Source: an uncultured Pelagibacteraceae bacterium (GTDB lineage Bacteria > Pseudomonadota > Alphaproteobacteria > Pelagibacterales > Pelagibacteraceae). From it: a stretch of DNA of 63,076 bases. Below the pieces are notes generated by a model. It was not told where the DNA came from, ran no database searches, and was given only the letters and a program-made list of their open reading frames with translations. A program made the position numbers and the translations under genes. The stretch is taken from contig CACHFK010000002.1 in assembly GCA_902579085.1 (NCBI GenBank), positions 1 to 63,076 on the forward strand, written 5' to 3'. Shown piece after piece: positions 51,824 through 60,165 of the stretch (position 1 is its first letter; each line of letters opens with the position of its first letter).

Positions 51824-52487
51824 GAATACACTTCTTAAATTAAAAAAGGTAAATCTCAAATACCAAACTGGCAAAGAAACTATAAAAGTTTTAAAAAATA
51901 TTGATTTAACGACTAAGAGAAAAGAAACAATCTCTATTGTTGGAGAAAGTGGATCAGGCAAAACAAGCTTAATTATGCTAATTGCTGGTCTTGAAAAGGC
52001 AACCTCAGGTAAAATTTATTTTCAAGATCATGAAATTACTAAATTAAGTGAAGATGAGATTTCAAATATTAGAAAGAAAAATATAGGAATTATTTTTCAA
52101 TCTTTTTATTTAATTCCAAATTATTCAGCAATCGAAAATGTTGCTTTAACTCTCGAACTTAACAATTTTAAAAACCCTGAAAAAGAAGCAAAACTTTTAT
52201 TAGAAAGATTTGGATTAAAACATCGATTTAACAATCTCCCAAGTCAACTGTCAGGTGGCGAACAACAAAGAGTTGCAATAGCAAGATCAATTGCTATGAG
52301 ACCAAAATTAATTTTAGCTGATGAGCCTACAGGTAATTTAGATACAGAAAACTCATTAATGATATCTAATATTTTGTTTAATTATGTTAAAGAAGAGGGC
52401 TCTTCACTGATTATGGTAACGCATGATTCAAAACTTGCGAATAAAGCTAAAAGAAAAATAAAAATTAAAGATGGAAAAATTAAATAA
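51822..52487 (+). CDS. ybbA: ABC transporter ATP-binding protein (YbbA/LolD-like)
   Basis: The 221-residue MacB/LolD-type ATPase starts MNTLLKLKKVNLKYQTG. It carries Walker A GESGSGKTS, IGIIFQSFYLIPNYSAIENV, the signature QLSGGEQQRVAIARSIA, Walker B LILADEPTGNLD and the switch His in VTHDSKLA. The ATG at 51822 is chosen because the upstream in-frame sequence is the antisense of tesA. It pairs with the large permease encoded next, whose gene overlaps by 17 bases. The role of YbbAP complexes is not settled; an envelope or lipid function is suspected. Confidence 0.9.
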   Translation: MNTLLKLKKVNLKYQTGKETIKVLKNIDLTTKRKETISIVGESGSGKTSLIMLIAGLEKATSGKIYFQDHEITKLSEDEISNIRKKNIGIIFQSFYLIPNYSAIENVALTLELNNFKNPEKEAKLLLERFGLKHRFNNLPSQLSGGEQQRVAIARSIAMRPKLILADEPTGNLDTENSLMISNILFNYVKEEGSSLIMVTHDSKLANKAKRKIKIKDGKIK

Positions 52488-55008
52488 CCCTTCTGAATTT
52501 GCATTAATTTTTAAATATGCTTTAAAAGATCTAAGTAGAAATTATCAAAAAATATCAAGTATCATTGTTACCTTGTTTATTAGTCTCTTCATTTTAAGTG
52601 CTATTTTTACAATTGAAGATAGTTTAAAAAAAGAACTTAATGATAATGCTAGATCTCTTTTAGGAGGTGATTTAGAAATTGACTATAATCGTAATCAAGG
52701 AAACCTCAATTTAATTAACAAAGTTAAACAGTTTGCAACCGTTTCGCAAATGATTGAATTCAGCACAATGCTTTCAACAATTGGTAGATTCAAAAATAAA
52801 TCTTTGTTTACAAGAATTAAAACGGTTGATGAAAACTACCCTTTATATGGAGAAGTTATTTATGAACCCGAAGGTGCTTACGAACGAATGCAAAAAGAAC
52901 CAAATACAATCTTAATTAATGAAAGTTTATTAAAAACATTGAATATTAAAATCAATGAAAAAGTAAAAGTCCAAGATCAAACTTTTACTGTTATTGGAAT
53001 TATAAAATCAGTTCCTGATGTAAGTGGATTTGTGGCATTTGGTGATTGGGCATTAGCTGGAAAACAAACTTTAGAGATATTGAAATTAAATGGTATAGGA
53101 AGTTTTTTAAACTATGAATATAAAGTAAAATTTAATTCGAATGATGATTTTAAAAAAATTGAAAAAAGAATTGAAAATATCTTTAAAAATGATCAAAAGG
53201 TAAAGCTTAGATATCCTGAAAATTCTGCAAGTGGAATAAAAAGAGTTATTAATAATTTCTCACAATTTTTATCACTTGTTTCAATCAGCGCGATGTTAAT
53301 AGCTGGAATTGGAATTGCAAATACTTTGCTCTCATTTATCAATCAAAATAATATGTCTATTGCTGTTCGAAAAGCAGTAGGATTTTACTCTGGAAATATA
53401 AAAACACTCTATTACCTCCAATTATTAATCTTATTGTTTGTTATTACTGTTATTTCTTATGCATCTAGTTTTTTAATAGTTCCAATCGTTGATAAGTACT
53501 TATCTGATGGATTGGGATTAAATGTATATCCAGTATTTTCTTTCATAAATTTTATAAAAATATTTTTAGTTGGATTTTTAGTTCTTGTAATTTTTTCTAT
53601 TCCAACAATCAGTTCAATCGATCAAGTAAAAGCATCTAATTTATTTAGAAATGTATTTCAAAACTTACAGTTTTATTATTCGAAAAGATCTGTTGCTCTA
53701 AGTTTTATTTTATTATCAATCTTAATTTTATTATTAACAATAAGTGCTGAAAGACCTTTATATAGTTTAGGTTACTTTGGGGCATTTTTTCTTTGTTTAA
53801 TTGTATTTTTTTTACTTTCGAAAGTCATTGTATTTGTTCTTAAAAAATTTAAATCTAGTTCAAATATTTCTTTAAAAGTATCTATAAAAAATATCACTCA
53901 AACTAAGAGTATTACCCCAATTACAATTATGTCTTTAGGTTTAGGAGTTACTTTACTTTTGACATTAGCTTTAGTTGGTACAAACTTTCAAAGAGAAATT
54001 GCAAAATCTGTTCCAGATATTGCTCCTGATTATTTTTTTGTTGGTATTCAAAAAGGAGAAAAAGAGAAATTTGAGCAAGGCGTTTTAAACATGGATCCAA
54101 ATGCAAATATTGAAATTGTTCCAATGGTTTCTTCAGGAATTGTTAAAATTAATGGTGTAAATCCTGATGATTATATCAAACCTGATAATGATAGTTATTG
54201 GGTAATTGGAAGTGAGCGAAGATCTTCTTGGTTTGAAAGTGTTCCTGAAGATAATCTGATTTTGAAAGGTAAATGGTGGGATTTATCTAAACCAAATCAA
54301 CTTCAAATATCTTTGGATGCAAAAGTTGCAAATGATTTCAATATTGAATTAGGAGATATTTTTACATTGAATATATATGGTCGTGAAATTGATGGTGAAA
54401 TAGTTAACTTTAGAGAAGTAGATTATCGTGATTTAAGCATTAATTTTGCAATGTTGTTTAATCCTCAGTACGCACAAAAAATACCTCATGAATATTTAGC
54501 AACTGCTAAATTTAACAATTTAGAAAAGTTTGACGAAACACAAATGCTGGAGGTATTACCAAGTTTATCCATGATAAAAATTGCAGATTACTTAAAAAAA
54601 GTAACTGTAGTTTTAAATAAAGTTTTCTTAGCAGTCACATTAATATCTGCGGTAACAATTGTGATTGGTTTAATTGTTATCTCAAGCGCTATAATGGTTC
54701 AGGGAAAAGTAAAAGAATATCAAAATTTAATATTTAAAATTTTAGGATTCTCTAAAAGAGAGATAATTTTATCATCTATAATAGAATTTTTAATAATTTA
54801 TTTGTCTATAATTTTATTTTCAACTCTTTTTTCAACAATTGCATCAATATTTATTATCGAAAGTATATTTCAGTTAAAATGGCAGTTAGATTATATTTTG
54901 TTTTTCAATATTTGCTTAGGAGTTGGTATTTCTACACTTTTACTTATCATATTTACTAACATTAAGTACTTAAGTCCTAAAGTATATCCGTTAGTAAGAA
55001 ATGAATAG
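52471..55008 (+). CDS. ybbP: FtsX-like ABC transporter permease (YbbP family)
   Basis: The 845-residue membrane protein has one N-terminal helix (about 29-49), a large periplasmic domain, a first FtsX block (LSLVSISAMLIAGIGIANTLLSFINQNNMSIAVRKAVGF near residue 263), a second set of helices and repeated domain, and a final FtsX block (ISAVTIVIGLIVISSAIMVQGKVKEYQNLIFKILGFSKREI near 730). This duplicated layout with about ten helices is that of YbbP. It belongs with the ATPase just upstream. Proteins of this type extract or move hydrophobic compounds at the inner membrane. Confidence 0.88.
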   Translation: MEKLNNPSEFALIFKYALKDLSRNYQKISSIIVTLFISLFILSAIFTIEDSLKKELNDNARSLLGGDLEIDYNRNQGNLNLINKVKQFATVSQMIEFSTMLSTIGRFKNKSLFTRIKTVDENYPLYGEVIYEPEGAYERMQKEPNTILINESLLKTLNIKINEKVKVQDQTFTVIGIIKSVPDVSGFVAFGDWALAGKQTLEILKLNGIGSFLNYEYKVKFNSNDDFKKIEKRIENIFKNDQKVKLRYPENSASGIKRVINNFSQFLSLVSISAMLIAGIGIANTLLSFINQNNMSIAVRKAVGFYSGNIKTLYYLQLLILLFVITVISYASSFLIVPIVDKYLSDGLGLNVYPVFSFINFIKIFLVGFLVLVIFSIPTISSIDQVKASNLFRNVFQNLQFYYSKRSVALSFILLSILILLLTISAERPLYSLGYFGAFFLCLIVFFLLSKVIVFVLKKFKSSSNISLKVSIKNITQTKSITPITIMSLGLGVTLLLTLALVGTNFQREIAKSVPDIAPDYFFVGIQKGEKEKFEQGVLNMDPNANIEIVPMVSSGIVKINGVNPDDYIKPDNDSYWVIGSERRSSWFESVPEDNLILKGKWWDLSKPNQLQISLDAKVANDFNIELGDIFTLNIYGREIDGEIVNFREVDYRDLSINFAMLFNPQYAQKIPHEYLATAKFNNLEKFDETQMLEVLPSLSMIKIADYLKKVTVVLNKVFLAVTLISAVTIVIGLIVISSAIMVQGKVKEYQNLIFKILGFSKREIILSSIIEFLIIYLSIILFSTLFSTIASIFIIESIFQLKWQLDYILFFNICLGVGISTLLLIIFTNIKYLSPKVYPLVRNE

Positions 55009-55035
55009 AATTTAAATACATTTCTAATTCTAGTT

Positions 55036-55425
55036 TTAAATCGAGGTTTTCAAAGCTTCATAAATTAAATCTTCTGTAGACTCACCAATGCTTCTATAAA
55101 CTTCTCGATCGCCTTTAAAAATTAATAGTGTAGTTTGATATTGTACATTAAATAAATTAGCGATATCAACGTTTGTTACATCAAATGAAAAATATTCAAT
55201 ATTATCAAATTTAATATCTGATAATTGACCTTCTTTTTTTGCTTTTTGTAGAACTTTCATTTGATTTGCACATGATGAACAATATTTTATCCAAGAACTT
55301 ACAACTACAATTTTTCCTTCAGATAGAGCTTTATTAAATAAATCTTTATCAAAAGTTGCTTTTTTTTCTATTGCATTTGCACCAAATGTAAGGAAACAAA
55401 AAATAAAAATAAAAATTTTTTTCAT
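55036..55425 (-). CDS. Exported thioredoxin-like protein with CxxC motif
   Basis: The 129-residue protein has a signal peptide (to about GANA, residue 18) and a thioredoxin-type domain. The redox motif is CSSC in SWIKYCSSCANQMKVLQKA (near residue 49 to 52). YFSFDVTNVDIANLFNVQYQTTLLIFKGDREVYRSIGES follows with the fold's later strands. It lacks the usual cis-Pro before the TTLLIF strand (QYQT in its place), which is unusual for an oxidoreductase. It resembles the C-terminal domain of DsbD or TlpA-like proteins. It lies between ybbP and the TPP riboswitch, in its own transcript. Confidence 0.8.
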   Translation of the reverse strand: MKKIFIFIFCFLTFGANAIEKKATFDKDLFNKALSEGKIVVVSSWIKYCSSCANQMKVLQKAKKEGQLSDIKFDNIEYFSFDVTNVDIANLFNVQYQTTLLIFKGDREVYRSIGESTEDLIYEALKTSI

Positions 55426-55478
55426 AAATTAATTATAAATTTATACACTTTTAAAAATGTAAAAATACTTTATATTGA

Positions 55479-55541
55479 CACATGGGGTGCCAATTTAGGC
55501 TGAGAAAAACCCGATGAACCTGTCCGGTAATTCAGAAAGGG
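55479..55541 (+). promoter_or_regulatory. TPP riboswitch (THI element) controlling the ThiV-type symporter
   Basis: The conserved thi-box segments are present in order: GGGGTGCC (55484-55491), GGCTGAGA (55498-55505), ACCCGATGAACCTG (55509-55522), CCGGTAATTC (55524-55533) and AGAAAGGGAAG (55534-55544). The optional P3a arm is absent, giving a compact form. The last segment overlaps the ribosome-binding GGGAAG just before the ATG at 55546, so ligand binding should block translation. A TATATT box at 55471-55476 can be the promoter, placing the start of transcription at the aptamer edge. Confidence 0.93.
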
Positions 55542-55545
55542 AAGA

Positions 55546-56976
55546 ATGGAACAAGTAAACTTATTAAGTCAATCCTCTACAATTATATTAACCTTACTTA
55601 TATGTGGTATATTTTTGATTGTTGGAATTGCTTATTCTAAAAAATATCAAGGTATAAATAATTATTTAGTTGCAAATAGATCTGTTGGAACGTTTTCATT
55701 AACTACAAGTTTAGTTGCTTCAGCATTGGGCGCATGGATACTATTTGGACCAGCTTCCGCAGCAACATGGGGAGGTATTGGAGCAGTAATAGGCTATGCT
55801 TTAGGAACGGCATTTCCTTTATTTATTTTAGTTTATTTAGGTAAAAAATTTAGAACATCATATCCTAAAAGAAAAACTTTAACCGAAGTTATTAGAATAA
55901 GATTTGGATCTAAATTATTTAAATTAATTTTATTTCTATCTATTTTTTATATGACTATATTTTTAATTGCAGAAGTAACAGCTGTATCAATTTTAATCAA
56001 TTATATATCTGGAACTGATTTATGGATTAGTGCTTTTATAATAATTTCTAGTTCACTTGCTTATACTTTGTACGGTGGATTAAGGGCCTCAATTTTTACT
56101 GATAACATTCAATTTATAATTTTGGGCTTATTATTATTTATTAGCTTTTATTTTTTAATTTCATTTAACTATAATGATTTTAATTTTGAATTTATTAAAA
56201 AAAATAAATCGAATTTATTAAGTTCAAATTATGTTGCAAATTATACAGCCGGGTTGACTTTTTTTATTGCTGTTGCTGCTACTAATCTTTTTCACCAAGG
56301 TAATTGGCAAAGAATTTATGCAGCAAAAAATAATGAAGTTTTAATCAAAAGTTTAATATTTTCTTTTATAATTATTATTCCAGTTGTTTTTTTTATGGGC
56401 TTTAGTGGATTGGTTGCGGTTTCTCAAAATAGTAGCATTATTCCAGACCTTGCATTCTTTTCATTGTTGTTAAAAGAACAAAGCTTTTATTTATCAATAA
56501 TTATTTTAGTTTTAGCTTTATCTTTAACTATAAGTAGTATTGATACATTGATAAATGCTATTTCAAGCTTAATAATAGTTGATGGAAACAAAATTATTAA
56601 TTTTAAGGAAAATTATTTAAAAGAATCTAAAAAAATTATAGTTTTATTATCTTTAATTGTATTTTTTGTTGCATCAAAAGGTTTAAGTATTCTGTATCTG
56701 TTTTTACTCGCAGATCTTTTTTGTTGTGCTGCAGTTTTAACCATATTCTATAGTTTTTACTCAAAATCTATAAATGAAAAAAATGGATATATATCAATTA
56801 TTAATGGTTTAATAGTCGGCATATTATTTTTTCCAAGTCTAGACTTTTCTAAATCCATATTAGTAGGTATAATTTTTCCTATTGATTTCTTTCCATCATT
56901 TGTTTCACAATCATTGCTATTTTTTTCATTTATTTTTGCTACATTTGTGCCAATTTTTACTTGGAAATTAAAATAA
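55546..56976 (+). CDS. thiV: Sodium:solute symporter, putative thiamine-precursor (HMP) transporter ThiV
   Basis: The 476-residue SSS-family membrane protein has about thirteen helices. Family landmarks are GIAYSKKYQGINNYLVANRSVGTFSLTTSLVASALGAWILFGPASAATWGGIGAVIGYALGTAFPL (residues 27 to 91), YTLYGGLRASIFTDNIQF near 173 and NLFHQGNWQRIYAAKN near 247. Its expression depends on a TPP riboswitch directly in front of the ATG. In SAR11 bacteria an SSS protein under such a riboswitch has been proposed to import 4-amino-5-hydroxymethyl-2-methylpyrimidine, which these cells cannot make. The substrate here is inferred from that knowledge. Confidence 0.85.
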   Translation: MEQVNLLSQSSTIILTLLICGIFLIVGIAYSKKYQGINNYLVANRSVGTFSLTTSLVASALGAWILFGPASAATWGGIGAVIGYALGTAFPLFILVYLGKKFRTSYPKRKTLTEVIRIRFGSKLFKLILFLSIFYMTIFLIAEVTAVSILINYISGTDLWISAFIIISSSLAYTLYGGLRASIFTDNIQFIILGLLLFISFYFLISFNYNDFNFEFIKKNKSNLLSSNYVANYTAGLTFFIAVAATNLFHQGNWQRIYAAKNNEVLIKSLIFSFIIIIPVVFFMGFSGLVAVSQNSSIIPDLAFFSLLLKEQSFYLSIIILVLALSLTISSIDTLINAISSLIIVDGNKIINFKENYLKESKKIIVLLSLIVFFVASKGLSILYLFLLADLFCCAAVLTIFYSFYSKSINEKNGYISIINGLIVGILFFPSLDFSKSILVGIIFPIDFFPSFVSQSLLFFSFIFATFVPIFTWKLK

Positions 56977-57024
56977 CTAATGAAAAGCTGTTATTAAATT
57001 AATTATTATAATATAATATTAAAT

Positions 57025-58134
57025 ATGTTTAATTTTATAATACCATTTATGATTTTAATTCTCGTGGTTGTGTTCATCCATGAGTATGGACATTATTATT
57101 TTGCAAAAAAATATGGTGTTGGAGTAACTGACTTTTCCATTGGTTTCGGAAAAGAAATATTTGGCTGGAACGATAAATCTGGAACTAGATGGAAAATATG
57201 CTGGATACCTCTTGGTGGATACGTAAAATTTTTTGGTGATAGAAATGTTTTTTCTCAAGCAGACCAAGAAGAATTGTTGAAAAAGTATAAAAAAGAAGAC
57301 CAAGAAAAGCTATTTGTAACAAAACCTTTATATCAAAGAGCGTTAATTGTTGCAGGTGGACCTATGGCTAATTTTATTTTAGCTATATTTATATTTTTAT
57401 TCATTTATATGTTTGTAGGTAAAGATTTTACCCCAGCAATAATCGATGAAGTTCAAAAAGAAAGTCCAGCAGAAATTGCTGGTATGAAAAAAAATGATAT
57501 TATTCTTGAAATTGATAACATTGAAGTACAGAGCATTCTTGATGTCTCAAAATTGATTGCGATGTCAACTTCAGAATTCATTGATTTTAAAGTTTCAAGA
57601 TATGATCAAGAAATTTTATTAAAAGTAAAACCAAATCTTGTCGAAGGGGAAGATAATTTAGGAAACAAAATTAAAAAAAGAATGGTTGGCATTAGATTGA
57701 GTCCTTATAATAATGAAATTAATCACGTTAAATTAGGCCCCGCAAAAGCATTTACTCATGCTTTAAATGAAGTTTATTTTGTAACAGCATCGTCTTTGAA
57801 GTATTTAGCGTCAATGTTCACTGGTTCTGGCGATACATCTCAATTAGGTGGACCCATCAGAATAGCCAAAATTTCTGGTCAAGTTGCTGAATTTGGAATC
57901 ATTCCTTTTGTAAGTATGATGGCATATATTTCTATTAGCTTAGGATTAATCAATCTTTTCCCAATACCTTTGTTAGATGGTGGACATTTAATGTTTTATG
58001 CATTTGAAAAGCTTTTAGGTCGTCCTCTAAGTCAAAAAACTCAAGAAGGATTTTTTCGAATCGGCATGTTTTTATTACTTTCTTTAATGTTTTTTGCCAC
58101 TTTTAATGATCTTAAAGATTTAGGCTTATTTTAA
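57025..58134 (+). CDS. rseP: Site-2 zinc metalloprotease RseP/MmpA family
   Basis: The 369-residue inner-membrane protease carries the zinc motif HEYGH (VVVFIHEYGHYYFAKKYGVG, residues 14 to 33). FSIGFGKEIFGW and ATPase-free blocks KPLYQRALIVAGGPMANFILAIFIFLFI near 99 follow. A single PDZ domain is near 135 to 190 (KESPAEIAGMKKNDIILEIDN). The second zinc-binding motif LINLFPIPLLDGGHLMFYAFE lies near 309 with NxxPxPxLDGG. It cuts anti-sigma factors and signal peptides within the membrane. In most proteobacteria it lies with the outer-membrane assembly genes (bamA, dxr); here it stands alone. Confidence 0.93.
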   Translation: MFNFIIPFMILILVVVFIHEYGHYYFAKKYGVGVTDFSIGFGKEIFGWNDKSGTRWKICWIPLGGYVKFFGDRNVFSQADQEELLKKYKKEDQEKLFVTKPLYQRALIVAGGPMANFILAIFIFLFIYMFVGKDFTPAIIDEVQKESPAEIAGMKKNDIILEIDNIEVQSILDVSKLIAMSTSEFIDFKVSRYDQEILLKVKPNLVEGEDNLGNKIKKRMVGIRLSPYNNEINHVKLGPAKAFTHALNEVYFVTASSLKYLASMFTGSGDTSQLGGPIRIAKISGQVAEFGIIPFVSMMAYISISLGLINLFPIPLLDGGHLMFYAFEKLLGRPLSQKTQEGFFRIGMFLLLSLMFFATFNDLKDLGLF

Positions 58135-58165
58135 GGGTTTTTTAACAACTAAAAAAACCATATAA

Positions 58166-58207
58166 AACAATACTTTTTTAACACTACATATTGTTATTTT
58201 TTTTTTT
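58166..58207 (+). terminator. Terminator after rseP
   Basis: AACAATA (58166-58172) pairs with TATTGTT (58189-58195), followed by A and a run of 11 T. A second stem, GGTTTTTT/AAAAAACC (58136-58159), lies just upstream of it. Confidence 0.6.
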
Positions 58208-58285
58208 ATACATACTAAAAAAAAGCTTGAAATATCAACTATTTTGTTAAGTATACACTCATAAACCTTTAAAACCGGAGCTAAA

Positions 58286-58561
58286 ATGAACAAGAAACAA
58301 TTAGTCGCGAAATTGGCTGGTTCTTTAAATCAAAGCAAAGCAGATGCTGAGCGTACTTTTGATACTATTACCAATACTATTTTGGATGCATTAAAAGGTG
58401 ATGATTCAGTAAAAATAGCTGGTTTTGGTACTTATAAAGTTGCCAAAAGAAAAGCCCGAATTGGACGAAATCCAAGAACTGGAGAACAAATCCAAATCGC
58501 TGCATCGCAAAAGGTAAAATTTTTACCTGCAAAAGCGCTTAAAGAAGTTTTTAATAAGTAA
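58286..58561 (+). CDS. hup: DNA-binding protein HU
   Basis: The 91-residue protein is a standard HU: MNKKQLVAKLAGSLNQSKADAERTFDTITNTILDALKGDDSVKIAGFGTYKVAKRKARIGRNPRTGEQIQIAASQKVKFLPAKALKEVFNK in outline, with the DNA-binding arm RIGRNPRTGEQI (near residues 58 to 69). It bends DNA and compacts the nucleoid as a dimer. It has a Shine-Dalgarno (GGAG) and uses several codons (CGA, CGC-type) that are rare around it, as expected of a highly expressed gene. Confidence 0.97.
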   Translation: MNKKQLVAKLAGSLNQSKADAERTFDTITNTILDALKGDDSVKIAGFGTYKVAKRKARIGRNPRTGEQIQIAASQKVKFLPAKALKEVFNK

Positions 58562-58570
58562 ACTTTTTTT

Positions 58571-58612
58571 AACAGTCTTTGTTAAATTTTTTTAAATTTA
58601 GCAAAGGCTGTT
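58571..58612. terminator. Long hairpin after hup
   Basis: AACAGTCTTTG (58571-58581) pairs with CAAAGGCTGTT (58602-58612) with one G-T wobble. The helix continues through TAAATTT/AAATTTA toward an AT-rich tip. It lacks a T run on the plus strand, so it may act by stabilising the hup message or as an unusual terminator. Confidence 0.55.
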
Positions 58613-58705
58613 ACTATATGCAAGTACTGCATACCTATTTTTCTTAACATTCGTTAGTCATTAATTTTTTTAAAATTATAAAGACTACTCTACAAAAGGA
58701 GTTTT

Positions 58706-60007
58706 ATGATTAAAAAATTAAAAAAATTTATCGGCCCAATGGTCGGTTTATTTTTTTTACTTAATATGACAAGTGTTGCTAGCGCAGAAACAACCGTGTC
58801 TGCTGAAGTTGGGTTTATATTTAATACATTTTTATTTTTAGTTTGTGGATTTCTAGTTATGTTTATGGCTGCTGGTTTTGCCATGCTCGAATCTGGAATG
58901 GTTACATCTAAAAGTGTATCTGTAATCTGTGCAAAAAATATAGGATTGTTTTCGATAGCTGGAATTATGTTTTGGCTATTTGGATATAATCTTGCTTATG
59001 GAATACCTGAAGGAGGATTTATTGGTAAATTTATTCCTTGGTCTGATGGAAGTAAAGTTGAAACTGGATATTCTGATGGTTCTGATTGGTACTTTCAAAT
59101 GGTATTCTGTGCAACTACAGTTTCTATTGTTTCAGGAACTTTAGCAGAAAGAATAAAGTTATGGCCGTTCTTTTTATTTGCAGCATTATTGTCAGGCATC
59201 ATTTATCCAATCGTAATGGGTTGGCAATGGGGAGGTGGCTGGTTAGCTGTCAGAGGATTTTCTGATTTTGCTGGATCAACACTTGTTCACTCAACAGGTG
59301 GTGCAGCTGCTTTAGCAGGGGCAATATTATTAGGTCCAAGAATTGGAAGATTCGCAAAAGCAGGAGCTCCAGCTCCAGTTAAGCCATTTGCAGCATCTTC
59401 TATACCACTAGTAACAATAGGAGTATTTATTTTATGGCTAGGTTGGTTTGGATTTAACGGTGGATCTCAACTTGCTATGGGAACTGCTGACGATGCAATT
59501 GCTGTATCAAAAATATTTATCAACACTAATCTAGCTGCCTGTGGAGGTGTAATGGCCTGCGCAATAGTAACTAGATTGATGTATGGTAAAACTGACGTAG
59601 TCCAAATGTTAAATGGTGCAATAGGTGGATTAGTTGCAATAACAGCTGAACCTTTCATGCCAACTCCAATAGCTGCTATTTTGATTGGTGCAGTAGGGGG
59701 AATAATAGTAATATTTGGAACTAAACTTTTATTTCACTTTAAAATTGATGATGTTGTAGGAGCTGTACCAGCACACTTATTTGCTGGAATATGGGGAACC
59801 TTAGCAGTGCCTATTACAAACTCAGGCGCAAATTTTGGAACTCAGTTACTGGGCGTAATCTCCATAAATGTATTTGTTTTTGTCGTAGCTTTTATAGCTT
59901 GGTTATTAATGAAAAATACTATGGGTATTAGACTGAGCAAGGAAGCTGAATTAAAAGGTACAGATGTTTCTGAAACAGGCGTCATTGCTTACGCTATAAG
60001 AGATTAA
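58706..60007 (+). CDS. amtB: Ammonium transporter AmtB
   Basis: The 433-residue protein has a signal peptide-like start (to about ASA, residue 28) and eleven helices. Amt motifs include FLVMFMAAGFAMLESGMV near residue 51, WFFQMVFCATTVSIVSGTLAERIKLW-type text near 128, the first pore His in TLVHSTGGAAALAGAILLGPRIGRF near 196 and the second in GAVPAHLFAGIWGTLAVPI near 352. It imports ammonium. No glnK (PII) gene follows, whereas most bacteria pair the two. Three strong hairpins follow the stop codon. Confidence 0.95.
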   Translation: MIKKLKKFIGPMVGLFFLLNMTSVASAETTVSAEVGFIFNTFLFLVCGFLVMFMAAGFAMLESGMVTSKSVSVICAKNIGLFSIAGIMFWLFGYNLAYGIPEGGFIGKFIPWSDGSKVETGYSDGSDWYFQMVFCATTVSIVSGTLAERIKLWPFFLFAALLSGIIYPIVMGWQWGGGWLAVRGFSDFAGSTLVHSTGGAAALAGAILLGPRIGRFAKAGAPAPVKPFAASSIPLVTIGVFILWLGWFGFNGGSQLAMGTADDAIAVSKIFINTNLAACGGVMACAIVTRLMYGKTDVVQMLNGAIGGLVAITAEPFMPTPIAAILIGAVGGIIVIFGTKLLFHFKIDDVVGAVPAHLFAGIWGTLAVPITNSGANFGTQLLGVISINVFVFVVAFIAWLLMKNTMGIRLSKEAELKGTDVSETGVIAYAIRD

Positions 60008-60014
60008 AGTCTTT

Positions 60015-60143
60015 CTTGTTCTAGTCTCTCTAATTAGTTGACTAAACTAGGAACAAGTAAGTTTAGAGGGTTTCTTTAAAAGGAACCCTCTAAATATCGA
60101 GGCCTTTTGGACCTCCGCTCCTGTGATCAGGCCAAAAGGTCTC
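60015..60143. ncRNA. Three consecutive strong stem-loops downstream of amtB (candidate small RNA or structured 3' UTR)
   Basis: Stem 1: CTTGTTCTAGT (60015-60025) with ACTAGGAACAAG (60046-60057), one bulged G. Stem 2: TTTAGAGGGTTTC (60062-60074) with GGAACCCTCTAAA (60082-60094), 13 bp including one wobble. Stem 3: GAGGCCTTTTGG (60099-60110) with CCAAAAGGTCTC (60132-60143), 12 bp including one wobble. Stem 3 is extended by CCTG-TGAT-CAGG (60120-60131) and a nine-base bulge, ACCTCCGCT, which on the plus strand is complementary to a Shine-Dalgarno. Only one terminator is needed between these convergent genes, so three stems in 130 bases is excess structure. Confidence 0.4.
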
Positions 60144-60165
60144 TAAATATTTAAGTGATTTTTTT

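Noticed and set aside
51824-51961. Upstream extension of tesA
   Set aside because: It is antisense to the ATPase gene; a proper signal peptide begins at the ATG at 51823.
58615-58635. ATGCA-AGTAC-TGCAT inverted repeat upstream of amtB as an NtrC or sigma54 site
   Set aside because: Arms are only five bases, and neither the sigma54 GG/GC promoter nor the NtrC consensus is present.
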